Position numbers and translations under genes: made by a program
Origin: Selaginella moellendorffii
Lineage: Eukaryota; Streptophyta; Lycopodiopsida; Selaginellales; Selaginellaceae
Length of the DNA: 64,000 nt
Assembly: GCF_000143415.4 (NCBI RefSeq)
Contig: NW_003314265.1
Span: 2,241,950-2,305,949, forward strand
Reading direction: 5' to 3'
In this document: positions 24,406-36,125 of the stretch, piece by piece
Numbering within the stretch: the stretch's first letter is position 1
Layout: each line of letters starts with the position of its first letter
Notes under the pieces: generated by a model
What the model was told of the DNA's origin: nothing
What the model saw: the letters and a program-made list of their open reading frames with translations, nothing else
The model's database searches: none

Positions 24406-25717
24406 TCACGGTTTTTTTATCTGATCATTGACTTGGCCGGTCTTGGCCTGCTCTGGATCGTTCTCCAGGACTTCGTAGTAGTAAGCGGCATCAAGCTCAT
24501 CGACCTTGTCAGCTTTGTAGTAGAGGAAGTAGTGCTGAAAGATGAAGAGAATGTCGAAAGCGATGCATTCCTACGTAGAATACAGGGAACGTGGAAGAGT
24601 ATGAACGTGGAAGATTAGAAACGTGTATACAGGGAACGTGGAAGACTAGAATTGCAGTGACGTAGAAACATACCAGCGAGATTCCCAGTTTGCCAACGTT
24701 CCCGGAGAAGTTCATGGTGGAGCCTGTGCGATTGGAGAGTCAAGATCTCTAAAGCCACACAACTCGAAAGGCTTACGTTGGTCGATGGATTGCACTGCCA
24801 TCTGGAGAATGTTGGCGATTCCCCCCGACAAATCGAGGGGAATGGTTGCTATGCTCCAGCCAACGGTGCTCTTCCTCCTGAAGTTCATCCAAGCCTGTTG
24901 ATCGCATGAAAACGATCTCGACACTTTGGGTGATGTGATCACAGCTTTATTACCTGAGGGATGTACTTGATCACTGCCATCACCATTTGTATGATGCTGC
25001 GCAAGATTAAGAGTGTTCAAGCAACCAACAGATTAAGAGAATTGGATCTTACTTGAAAACTTGGACGAGCCATAGCCAGCGGCCGCTGGGAAATGCGACG
25101 ATGAGACCGGTCAATCCGGCTAGCCAAGCTCCCAGGGACACCAAAACTCCAGCCTCGGACACCCTTTGTCCTCCTCTCTAAAAGGGACACCAAAGTAAGC
25201 TTGTCACCTTTCTCTTCAGCTTGCTTTGTTACCTCGTACAGGAAAATTTGCACAATTGTGAATCCTGCGAGGAGCACGGCGTGGATCGAGAACGCAACGT
25301 CGTTTGCAGCAACTGGAATCAGCTGGAACGTGGAGAAGGATTCAGGGGTCTTCGTCCATCTCTCAATTACGCACCTCGTCACGACCATACTTGTCGTGGT
25401 ACTGCCTTTGGACGACAGGGCTGAAGAAGACGGCGGCGTTGTAGATGAGATACGAGGAATGCTTGGTGAAATTGAGCACCTGGAAATCGAAGTTCAATCC
25501 CACGACGCTGCAAGCAATCAAAAACTAGCTTGAGAAAAGCGCAAAGGGGATGAAGCGAGAATTGGAATAGTTTTCTTCCGGCAGCGATCAATGCGTACCT
25601 CTTTCGCCGGTAATTGAGCAGCGCTTGCGGGTAGAAGCTGATCGACCACACTGCAAACGCAAACCATCCAAGAATTTGATAGATTGCGCTCAAAGAGCTG
25701 GAGCTCCAAGACGCCAT
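24406..25717 (-). CDS. Cystinosin homologue 2 (PQ-loop transporter paralogue)
   Basis: Eight exons at 25599-25717, 25375-25507, 25233-25322, 25053-25177, 24954-24996, 24777-24894, 24674-24723 and 24406-24570. Exon lengths equal those of copy 1 except the last (165 versus 156 bp), giving 280 aa with all frames open. YPQALLNYRRKS and [13 protein letters not shown] are retained. The conserved post-PQ segment reads WSIATIPLDLSGG instead of [13 protein letters not shown], and the C-tail is more basic (VNDQIKKP). Exon 3 starts CTG (LIPVAAND) where copy 1 has MIPVAPND. It arose by duplication of 6.3-8.0 kb; conserved splice sites and frame argue for a functional or recently functional gene. Confidence 0.87.
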
Positions 25718-25897
25718 TCCCCCGCTCCCCCCTCCAATGATCAGCTTAACGAATCTTATATAACGTTTCGTGTATCGTGAGAAACAATCCTAGCCGTTCG
25801 ATTGGATACCTTATTCGTATAAGAAACGACGCTCTTTTGTCAAATGAATTGTTCTCGGCACAACACAAAAAAAGAGAAGAGAAGATTTTGGCGCAAG

Positions 25898-27427
25898 CTA
25901 AGTTGTGACCAAGTCTGGAATTTCAGACTCCACCGCTAACAACGTCGAGTGGACCTTTAGCAACCAATTGTCGAGTCGATCACGCAACGCTGCAATCTGC
26001 GGGATTCCCAGAACTCTCGGTTGGACCCACGAGATTCGGACGGTTCCATCCACCTGATCGATGATGCCTTCGATGAGATGGACCTGCGAGCGAGAAAAGA
26101 GAGTGAATGAATCCGCGATCATCGGCCATGATTCTAATGCTAGAAACTAATGCTAGACAGTACCGATAGGCTCTTGATCAAGAGATGCTCCACCTCTTCC
26201 AGCGGTAGAGTCGTTCGCTCGGCGATGAGCGCCAGAGGGATGGTCCTCTCGTCGGAGGGGCGGCTGCGAGAGAAAGAAAATGTGGTTGTTTTTACTGTGA
26301 GAAGCTTTGCTCTTACCTGAAGATGATTTCCATCAGGCACAGTATGTTGATCTTCTCCCACAGCTTCTTCTTGTTCTCCACGAGGGACGGTTGCGCGGAC
26401 AGAGCGTCTGCCCATCTCTCGCAGAGTACTTGGTACTTTGCCAAATCGCCAGTGTTGAACGCCATCAGAATGTGGTACAGCCACTCCACAGAGGAGCCTT
26501 GAAGGCTGTTTACCTGAGATAGAAGAACAAAAACCTCTCAGTACACGAGGAAAAAAGACGAGAAAGAAACACCAGCTGCTTACTATAGGATGCGCAAGAA
26601 GTTCTCCAAAGTTGTAAATGTTATCTCCTAGGAGCGCTGCCAAGGACAAGTCGAAAGCCAGGTCCTACATACAGACACAACCATAGCGAAAGAGCTTTAG
26701 CCCAGAATCAAGCAACAAAAAAAAAAGACAGAAAGAAAAAGTGGAGGGAATCTTACCAGCTTGAAGGAATCCGACAGGCTCTCCACTGACGTGTAAGCCA
26801 AGTAGAGAAGAGCGCTTCGATAGAAGCTAGTAAACTCTTGCTTGGACTTGTGGTACTGTGAAGACACCCAATGGACGCTGGCGTGCACCGATGGATCAAC
26901 ATCGGTCATGCTCTCGAGCGTGCTCTTGCCCTCATCCAGCAGCACCTTGCATTCCTTTAGCTCCCCCTTCTGGAGCTTCAATGCGGCTATTTGCATCTTC
27001 ACGTACAGCACGGGCTCCTCCACACGCCTGTCACCAGTCGCCCGGAGCTTGCCAATCACGCCCTCCAAGTAGGAGATCGCTACCTCCTTCTCCTCGTAGT
27101 GCTGCGACACGATCACCGCGAAGTGAGCGAGCTTGAGGTGATTGATCTTGGACTCGAAGTCCGTGATGAATTCGTGGTAGAGATTGATCATGTCATTGCC
27201 ATCCTGCAAGCAACCCACCATAATATCACCAGATTTTCACCAAAATCTCGGGAGAGGGAGCGAGAGGGCGAGAGATTGCCTACCCGGAGGTGCTGGAAGA
27301 ATTTCTCGAGCTTGAGCGTGAGCTGATGCCAGAGCTTGTGCCGGTATAGATGCGCCAGATCATTGTACCACTCGGCAAGATCCGGCTCCAATCGGCTCTG
27401 CTGCTCCAGGTACGTGACGGCCGCCAT
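25898..27427 (-). CDS. RPN9: 26S proteasome regulatory subunit RPN9 (PSMD13)
   Basis: Six exons: 27284-27427, 26757-27203, 26584-26664, 26317-26513, 26164-26263 and 25898-26083, 384 aa, the expected size (about 386 aa). RPN9 is a PCI-domain subunit of the proteasome lid, needed for lid assembly and stability. Visible: N-terminal helical repeats (YLEQQSRLEPDLAEWYNDLA, LTLKLEKFFQHLR), YYKSALLYLAY-like segment (FYRSALLYLAYTSVESL), DLAFDLSLAALLGDNIYNFG, and the PCI winged helix (PLALIAERTTLPLEEVEHLL, DQVDGTVRISWVQPRVL). The start is the ATG at 27427; a GTG-led extension upstream is unlikely. It is divergent from GCP3. Confidence 0.95.
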
Positions 27428-27648
27428 CGCCACGCAGCGCCACGAGCGCCAAAAACCCTAGCGCCACGAATGCTCCCTCGCGAAAGAGAAAGAACTAAAA
27501 TTTTAGGGCAGACGTCGGGGTTTCGAATCCCCAGCAGCTTAAAACTCCAGAGCATGGTTTCGATTCCCAGCAGGATAACGTAAAGAAGCGGGAATGTAGC
27601 ACAGCTTGGGTTCTAGGGCTAGGGCGAAGCTCTTTTCGTCTCTGGGCG
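27428..27648. promoter_or_regulatory. Shared 221-bp divergent promoter region, RPN9 / GCP3
   Basis: Only 221 bp separate the two start codons. The interval contains AAAAACCCTAG (about 27451), a telo-box-like element common in promoters of plant growth and housekeeping genes. No TATA box is obvious. Bidirectional promoter activity is inferred from spacing. Confidence 0.5.
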
Positions 27649-30281
27649 ATGGAAGCCGGTGATGGTGTCGCGGGTCTCGTCAAGCAGCTCGTCCAGCGGA
27701 TTTTCCCGGCGGCCAAGCAGCAGCAGCAGCAGCAGCGCGGCGATGGCGATCTGGACGCTGTGGCGGATCAAGCCTTCAGGTACGCGATGCGCATCGTGGG
27801 ATCCCGCATTGTGTCGTCGCTGGCCAGCGACGAGGCAGCCATGGCCGAGTCTATCAAGCGGCAGCTGGTGATGGAGGGGCGCTCCTCGGACGCCCTCACG
27901 TTCGCGGATTTGCACCGCCGCCTGGCGGCACTGAGCGGCCCGGGCAGCATCGAGAACCGCTGGGCGATGCTCTATCTTCTCAGGGCCGTGGCGGAGGACC
28001 AGCGGCGGGAAAGAGCCGAGACGAGGGGCACGGCGGTGCCGTTCACGTCCACAATCTCCGCCCACGCTGCCGCTGGAGGGCTACCAGCATTGCCGGATTC
28101 CACGAACGAGAAGCTTGCAGCAGCACCTCAAAATGGTGGTGGTGGTGGCGGAGTGCTCGTTCTTGCCAGGGACTCGGACACCGTCAAGGCCACCGCTCTC
28201 CGAGAGTTTGGTGATCTTACACAGGAATCCTTTGAGCTCTCCGAGGCGGCGCTTGTCCGGGACGTTTTGTACGCTTGCCAGGGGATAGATGGCCGGTACG
28301 TAAGGTTTGACAAGGAGGCCGATGGATACATCGTGGACGAGAACTTGAGGATCCCAAGAGCGACGAGGGTGCTCGTCCGGCGGCTCTGCGAAGTTGGCTG
28401 GCTCTTCAAGCGCGTCCAGGGGCACATCTCCGAGACGCTCGAGCAGGGTACTATGGAGGTGATTGGGACGGTCGGGCAAGCATTGAGCTCGGCGCTACAA
28501 GAGGAGCTATCCGAGTACTATCGACTGATGGCCGTGCTCGAGGCGCAACTCCACAACCAGATACCGTTCCTGGCCGTAGGAGAGACCGGGAAGAGCGTCG
28601 GGAACTATCTCTCGTTGCGGAGGCTGTGGGTATGGCTGGCCGAGCCTCTGGCACGAATGAGGTTGATGGCTGTGCTGGTTGACGATTGTAAGTGTTTGAG
28701 AGGGGGAGCCATGGCCGGAGCCATACACGCCCACGCTCAGCACGGTGACCCGCTGGTGAGGAGTTTCATGAGCCGGCTTCTGCGAAGAGTTTGCTCTCCG
28801 TTGTTCGAGATGGTGAGACGCTGGGTGCTGGAAGGCGAAGTGGACGACTTGTATGGAGAGTTTTTCATTCTGGCTCAACCGGTCAAGGCTGAGGCGCTGT
28901 GGAGGGAAGGATATAGCTTGCAAAGTGGAATGCTACCGTCTTTCATTCCAGAGCCGCTTGCTCAGAGGATACTGAGAACGGGGAAGTCCATCAACTTTCT
29001 GCGGGTCTGCTGCGAAGACCAGCAGTGGGCGACGGAGGCCGCGGAGGCTCTGGCGGCTGCTGGAGCTTCTGCCAATGCGGGGAGCCTGGGATACGGAGAG
29101 ACGGAAGTTCTCGAGACTCTGGTGGTCGAGGCAGCCGGAAGGATCGACCGTCACGTCATCAAGATCATATACGAGCGCTACAAGTTTCGAGACCACTGCT
29201 TGGCTATCAAGAGGTACCTTCTGCTGGGCCAAGGGGACTTCATTCAGTATCTGATGGATCTCGTCGGACCCGACCTCTCGCAGCCGGCAAACACCGTGAG
29301 CTCATTCAAGCTGGCGGGGCTTTTGGAGAGCGCCATCCGAGCCTTGAATGCACAGTATGACGACACCGAAGTTCTCGACCGGCTGAGAGTAAAGATGATG
29401 CCTCACGGCGACGGAGACCGAGGCTGGGACGTTTTCTCTCTCGAGTACAACGCAAGGGACCCCCTGACGACCATCTTCACCGAGCAAGTCATGGGGAGCT
29501 ACCTTCGCATCTTCAACTTCCTCTGGAGGCTCAAGCGAGTGGAGCACGCACTGAGCGCGACCTGGCAGACGATGAAACCGAATTGCTCGCTCGGGCGGCC
29601 GTGGACGAGCGTCGTGGACGGGGCCGTGAAGTCGCAGCTGGTTGCGGTGCTGCGGCGGTGCCAGACGCTCCGGACGGAGATGAACCACTTCGTCACGAAC
29701 CTCCAGTACTACATCATGTTCGAGGTGCTCGAGTACTCGTGGGCCAACTTTCTGGAAGAGATGGAGGAGGCCCACGACCTGGACGAGCTGATCGCCGCTC
29801 ACGAGAAGTACTTGGGATCGATCATGGAGAAGGCGCTGCTCGGAGAGCGATCCCAGCTGCTGTCCAAGACGCTCTTCACGCTGTTTGATCTCATCCTGCG
29901 CTTCCGGGGCCTCGCGGATCGGCTGTACGAGAATGCTCGAGAGGTCCAGACCAGGTACGTGAAATACTTTTCTTCCTTCGCTGGTGCTCGAAGATGGAAG
30001 TTTTCTAAGTTCCTTTCCTGGCTTGTTTACTCAGGGGTAGAAACGCGACCAAGCAGCACACCACCGAGTTTTTTGCCACCATGGGCGAAGAGATGGTGGC
30101 GATTGCTGCCGAGTACTCGTCGCTGCTGGAAGGATTTATCGCCCAGCTCCCCGTCCAGCAGCACGTTGATCTCAAGTTCTTGTCCTTCCGGCTGGATTTC
30201 TCCGAGTTCTATACACGGCAACACATGCACACGCCAAATGTCCGGCTCAAGATCAAAAGAACTGCCACTCCAAAGAGCTAA
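27649..30281 (+). CDS. GCP3: Gamma-tubulin complex component 3 (GCP3/SPC98)
   Basis: Two exons, 27649-29954 and 30035-30281, 850 aa; plant GCP3 is about 840 aa. With GCP2 it forms the gamma-tubulin small complex that nucleates microtubules at the nuclear envelope and cell cortex. The N-terminus includes a short Gln run coded by CAG repeats (27715-27735). The GRIP1 region is clear (FELSEAALVRDVLYACQGID, GRYVRFDKEADGYIVDENLR, LVRRLCEVGWLFKRVQGHI), as are RSFMSRLLRRVCSPLFEMVR and FLRVCCEDQQW. The GRIP2 gamma-tubulin-binding half carries YLLLGQGDFIQYLMD, MGSYLRIFNFLWRLKRVEHA and NLQYYIMFEVLEYSW. The C-terminus ends FLSFRLDFSEFYTRQ followed by a basic tail. The single intron (80 bp) splits an Arg codon. 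Confidence 0.95.
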
Positions 30282-30564
30282 GTTTCACTTCACTGTTTCT
30301 CTCTCTCTCCCTCTCTCTCTCCAGAGGACGAAGAAGAAGGAGAAGAACTTCTCGCTCGTTTGCTCTCTCGGCAAAAAGAAAGGAAAAAATCGGCCCGGCT
30401 TTTCTGGTTTTGTTCTTTTTGTAAACTAACAAGGAAATTGAATTCCCGCCGATTAGGGTTTTTTAAAATTAAACGGACTCGTTTGCCTTTGCCCTAAAAA
30501 GTCGAAGGGCGTGACTCCTCTTTGGAGGGGCAGCTGGAGCTTGATCGATGAGAGCGAATTAACG

Positions 30565-32989
30565 ATGGAGAATCCAACCAAGAGGCCGAGCTCCGCCGAC
30601 AGCAGCACCAGGAGTAGCAGGATCGGCAGCGTCAGCGGCGGTGACAAGAAGGGAGAATCCAAGCCGGAGGCCTCGGCATCGGCATCGGGCTCAGCAGCAG
30701 TGCCAGCATCGCCAGTAGCAGTAGCATCGCCATTGGCGGCGTCGGCAACGCCAGCTCGAGGATCGCGATCGTCGTCCGTGAGGAAGTCGAGCATCTCTCT
30801 GCGCGGCGACAAGAATGTAAGGTTCTTGAACTGTCCTTTGTGCTCCAAGGTCTTCAAGCACGCGGTGGAGACCGGGTGTGGGCACGTATTCTGTGCGCGA
30901 TGCCTCCAAAACAGCTTCACCAGATCCAAAGGGTGAGAGACTGTTACTTGATTTTTCTTCTACTTTGATCTCGTGAGAGATAGCTAGAATTTAGTTTGAT
31001 GCTTGTCCCTTGTGAGCAGTATAGCTAGAACTTGTTTTTTGATAGCTTTTGTTTGCTAGAACTTTTTTTGCTGGTATTTTTGTTCTCCTGCTAGAACTTT
31101 GGTTGCTGATAGCTTTTGTTCTCCTGCTAGAACTCTATTTGCTGATATCTTTTGTTTTTTTCATAGGTCCTGCTAGACCTTGTTTTGCTGATAGCTTTTG
31201 TTTGTTCTTCCTTGCTGATTTTGTTCTTTTCTTTTCTTTCTTTTTTTTGTTTGACATTGCGCGTTTGCTCATTCTTGTGATGGCTGCTTTATCCAGATGC
31301 CCGACGTGTGACCGTCCAATCGAGTACGTGCATCCTTGTTTCTTGCTGAGGGAGCTAATTGTCAAGTATGGTGGGAAACGAGGAGCACGCATGCTTCAAA
31401 CGGAATTCGCACCGTATCAAGACGACTGCGACATTCCGGACATCGATGATCCCATCATCATCGCTTCACAGTTTGTTGGAGCTGATCCTGGAGGTGAGTG
31501 CCACTTTGTCTGGTGGAAATTTTTATATTTGTTTTTGTGTTGTTGCTTCCTCCATCCTGCTGCTTATTAAATTACAGGGACGATTCCGGGAATGTGTTTT
31601 TGCAGGGACGTGTTCGTGCGTTACCGGCGGCATCTTTGATCCTTCGGACTTGTATTTTAGTGAGCACCTCCATGATTTTGTGAGCGTGGAGGAGTTTTTG
31701 GACACCGTTAAAACGATCAACGAGATTGTGGCACAGTGAGTCCGTTCTTCCCTTGGTTTTCGATCTCCTAATGACTAAGTCCTCTTGTGTGTCTTGCAGT
31801 GCAACGCCTGGGCGTGCACAAACCTGCATGAATCGTTACGTTTGCTTCTGCTTGTTTTATGCACATGCGTGAGTACTCTTCGGTGTAATGTCATTCCGAT
31901 TGAAGTTGTGGTTTTTCGTTGCAGGAGGAACCTTATCTGCTCAATCCAAAGTGCATTGGCGGACTGCAACGTGAGATATCCAGAGACTGGTTTGTGGTGG
32001 ACGTTGATGCATCTCGACAGTGATGTTTATTCGGTAATCCCTTTGAACTTCTTGCTCACGAATACCTCACTTGCGATGAAGTTTTCTGAGCTCAGGCTGG
32101 TAATCTAGACAAGAAAATGTATTTGATGCTGCGAATTGATCCAGTGAAAGCTCGCAACTATCAACACACGGTGGTAGGTGCGTGCCAGCCTTAGGGGACT
32201 TAAAAAATATTGCCTAAGGGGTTTTTGTGCTCCAGGAGGCTTGAAAGAGGGTGAATTGGCAAGGCTACGAAGAGAGAATGTCCTTTTGAGACATAAAATG
32301 CTTGAGATTGGTCAGACGACTTACCTCCGCGGCATCACTGCAAGAAGGGAGAAGTTGAAAGCTCGTGGAAAGTGAGTTACTCGGTTTTCGTTCTTTGCCA
32401 GTATCTAAGTGACTTTCCTTGCTGGTTTCTCTCAGGTTCCCCCACAGCTTCTATGCAGAATATCCAGGTACCACGACACTCTATCTGCGCAAAACTAAAG
32501 TAAAGGAGCTAAGGAAGAAAGGCGAGAGCGACCACTTGACTCTCCTCTAACATACGGCATGCAGATAGTTATGTGATCTCCCCGCGGACATTGAAGCAGC
32601 TCGTACAATTCAGACCAGGAAGATCCACCAGAGCGTATTTTTTGCCACCATGGGCAAGGTGCGTGCGGGAGAATAGCTTTTTCCATCTTTTCGCCTCGCC
32701 CACATTGCTTGCGTGTGCAGAGTGAGGTCAATGAGCAGTGGCTTGCTCCCTTTGAACAGAGAAGAAGACTACGTACTGAGCAAGCTGGGCTCGGGGACAC
32801 TGTCCAGGTCCATGTCTCCGTATAGGCGGCCTTCTGACGCTTCAGCCGGAGGGAGAAGGAGCGAATCCGGGCCTTCAAACCGCGACTCTATATCATCAGC
32901 GGTAAAGAAGCGTCTTGTTTTTTGGTTTCTTTTTTCTCTTTTTTCTAGCGAATTGTTGACATCAAAACTTCTTGCAGGCTGGAAGATGA
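30565..32989 (+). CDS. C3HC4 RING-finger protein of unknown function
   Basis: Eleven exons give a continuous frame of about 469 aa: 30565-30932, 31297-31493, 31606-31735, 31800-31868, 31925-32033, 32096-32177, 32236-32371, 32436-32467, 32565-32658, 32721-32901 and 32978-32989. The N-terminus is Ser/Ala-rich. The RING is complete: CPLC, CGHVFCARC and, after intron 1, CPTC (about residues 92-127), so E3 ubiquitin ligase activity is likely. After the RING: HPCFLLRELIVKYG, GGIFDPSDLYFSEHLHDFVS, LARLRRENVLLRHKML (coiled-coil-like), YVISPRTLKQLVQFRPG, and a Ser-rich tail. I do not recognise the family beyond the RING. Exon 4 (69 bp) may be optional. Exon 5 also reads well in another frame, so the middle of the model is uncertain. 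Confidence 0.62.
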
Positions 32990-33471
32990 CTGATCACCAG
33001 AGGCATTTGTTAGAAAAGGCCAGGATTTTTATTACACAGCTCTAGATGGACAAGGCTGCACAGCAGTAGCAGCAGTGACTGGACTGATGTAAGCGTGAGT
33101 TCATGCTTTGGTGACGTCGAGTTTTCTTTTCTTCCTTGCTGCAGGAGGTGGCTCTTAAAACATTCCGTAGAGTGTGTTCCCACTTCACAGTCTTCACTCC
33201 AATGGATTGTTTCCTCGTCTGTACAAACACAGCAGTGCACTGAGCCCCTCGTCGAGGCGCGTCGTCTTCGCTTCCCGCGGCCAGAGTTAAAGTTATTTGT
33301 CACTTTTTTTTGCTTTCCGCTGTTGGATCTCCAAGAGCAGCAGAGCGAGCTTTTGAGCACGCAGCGGCGGCACTTTTGTCTCCTTTCGATCACGAAGGGA
33401 GAAGTTATTGGCTCGCTTCATCACAGCCGAGGGAGATGACGATGACAAGCATGAGCGCGACTGCTCGCACT

Positions 33472-36125
33472 TCAACCAACTGGCGATCTCTTCACGAAAC
33501 GACCCTGCATAGTAGAAACCGGAAACTTTTAAACTTGAAACCGGAACGAAAAGGCAGAACACCAGCCTTTAAGCCCAACACGAAAACGAACTCACGATCG
33601 GACATGACAACCCAACCATAACAAAAGCGGCCAGCTAAGATCAAACCAGAAACTAGACCAGCAAAACAAAGACGACAGAAAGGCAAGCAAACGTGATGGG
33701 CGGAAACGAACCTTGAGCCGAGGCCGCCTCTCGGCATTTAGCTTGCGGACTTCATATCTGATCTTTTTGGAGAAGAGGCGAGTCCGACGCTTTTCGCGGT
33801 AGCGGGACACCCGTGCTTCGCGTCCTCCGCTTCCTGTGCTTGCTGCCATTGCTCCAGTCGCTGCTGCCGCCGCTTCTCCTCCTGGTGTTTCCGCATTTGG
33901 CCCGTCGTGGAGCTCCATGCGCGCCACCACAGGCACTCGGCCTGCCTGTTCCACCGCGCACGGCCGTCCGCTTCGCCGGCTCCCCGCACTGCTCAAGTCT
34001 GGAACAACACCAACATCCGAGCTGCCCTGTTTCAAATGCATCAAACAACCACACCATCAAATCCAGAGATCACAGACACGTAAAAGAAGTTCACATGAAA
34101 ACTATTAAACACAAAGACCCGAACAAGCTGGAAAAACGAGATAACCACATCGAACACTAAGATAAGCATAAACAATCACGAGCAAAGCATAGGAAGAAAA
34201 GGAGCTTCTAACGACGAGAAACTCAAGATCGAGGGAAAAAAGCTTTCCAGACGAGGAGAACAGGACAAACTTTCAACGACAGAAAAATCACGCCGTCAAA
34301 TCGGAGGCTGCTGACAACAAGACACCATATCGCGAGCAATCCAGTAAAAATGTTTAAACGAGCTGACAAAGAATTGAATATGCAACAGCAAGGGAACGAG
34401 CAACTGAGCTACTGGCTACCAAACAAAAGCTCGGACACTAAACAAAGGCAAACAAAGAAAAGAGGGAAAGGAAAGATTAAACAAATGAAGAGAGAAAGTT
34501 GAGACTTTCAATCAACGATAAAACAATTGTTCATGCGGGATTCGCTGCTAATGCCGAGGAAGAACAATTACTGGAAATCAAAAAAAAAAAAAAAAAAAAG
34601 AGCACCACTAAACCCTAAACCCAAGAAAGCGAGAAGGAAGAACACTTACTGCAGCGTCGGATGTCGAGTCCTCTGGCATCTGATGATTGATTCGCCCCGC
34701 CGCCGCTGCCGCCATCGCCGCGGAGCTGGAATCCGTGAGGAATGGCCGCCGATCCGACCACGCATTCAGCACGTCCTCGTAATCCAGGCGGAGGCAAATC
34801 CGGCGCTGCAAATGCTGGGCGTGCATCTGCTGGAGATCGCGCTCATAGCAGCTCTCCCCGAGCTTGAGCCCTAAAATCTCGCCCAGGATGCCCTCCCGAC
34901 ATGGCTTGAGAAATTCCTCCTCCCCAAGCCCTTCAATGTAGGGGTCGTGCTCCTCGGCCTTGACCCTCCCGCGGTGGAATCCACCCTCGCCATCGCTGCC
35001 GTCCATCCCCAGGTTGCCGAATTCCGGAATGCGCTGCTGCTTGCGCATCGCCTGGTTCTTCCGGATCGCAAAGTCGAAGCGCTGCTCGTCGTCATCGTCA
35101 CCATCGTCGTCCACGAGCTCCTCCAGGGAATTGCTCCCTAGGCCCAGGAGGCCGTTGAGATCCTCGCACGTGGCGGCCGTGGGTGCCACGATCAAGCCTC
35201 GCCCTTGCTCGCCATGGTCGTGGCCCTCTCTCTTGTGTTCTTGGCGTTCTTGCGGATGGGAGTAATCGTCGTCCTCGGACAGGACGTGATCCGCGTTGAG
35301 GAAGCGATCGATGTCGCCGGCATCGTCGGATTCCTCGTCGCAATCTCCCAGATCCGTCGCGATTCCAGACGCTGGCGAGTGCGAATGCTGCTCCTTGTCC
35401 TCCTCGCTCGATCGATCCGGCTCCACTGGCTGGACGAACACCGGCACCGTGTGCGCCAATTCCTCCTCGTGTTGATCTTCTCGCCGGCGATTCTCCCCTT
35501 CCTCGCGGCTGTTGCAGTTCTTGGAGCCCTCTGGCGATTGCGATGGACTGGACGACTCATTCTCACCGGTAACCTGGCGCTGCGACGTCGTCTCCTCGTC
35601 CAAAGGCTTGATCATCCTGTTGTTCTTGCAGATTGGGGAGGAGAAGGAGATATTTCGGCGCGGCCGCTTGTTCTTGCCGCAAGAATCCCACGAATCCTTC
35701 TCCTGCTCCTGGCAGGCATCCTCTTCTTTCTTGGAGGCGGCCGAGGAGTTCGTCTTCACGGGTTCCACGGCCTCCACTTGAAGGCTGACGCGCTCGTGGC
35801 GCAGCGAGAAAGCATTGGCCGAGTGCACGGATTGATCGCAGGAGTGGCAGAGGTAGGCATCGTCGGCGGGACAGAACCAGAGCGCGCTCTTGGCCTTGCA
35901 TGCGTCGCACAGATCGTCGCGCTTCTTCTTCCTGCGGATCGATCTTCCAGAGCTGGCTAGAGCGGCCATCTGCGGAGCTGGAGTTGCCTGCTGGAGCTGT
36001 GCCTGGTGATGGAGATGCAAGGACGAGGAGGAGGACACCACCGAGGCGGTGCTGCTGTTGCTCCTCAGATCTTCCTCCTCGTCCGAGACCGCTGGAGGAA
36101 GCGACGTCGTCGCGCAGCGATTCAT
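33472..36125 (-). CDS. CONSTANS-like transcription factor, one B-box + CCT domain
   Basis: Three exons: 34650-36125, 33712-34026 and 33472-33504, 607 aa. One B-box zinc finger at about residues 60-100 shows the C-x2-C...C-x2-D...C-x2-C-D...H...H pattern ([34 protein letters not shown]). A long acidic, low-complexity middle follows. The CCT domain lies at the C-terminus, split by intron 2 ([37 protein letters not shown] / GRFVKR). Single-B-box CCT proteins form a CONSTANS-like subgroup acting as nuclear regulators of light and flowering or growth responses. It is longer than angiosperm members (about 400 aa), mainly in the acidic middle. Intron 1 is long (623 bp). It is convergent with the RING gene. 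The long ORFs on the opposite strand here are shadows. Confidence 0.9.

Noticed and set aside
35205-35960. 251-aa ORF opposite the CONSTANS-like gene
   Set aside because: Sense strand encodes the B-box and the CCT domain with proper introns; the antisense frame is hydrophobic shadow without domains.
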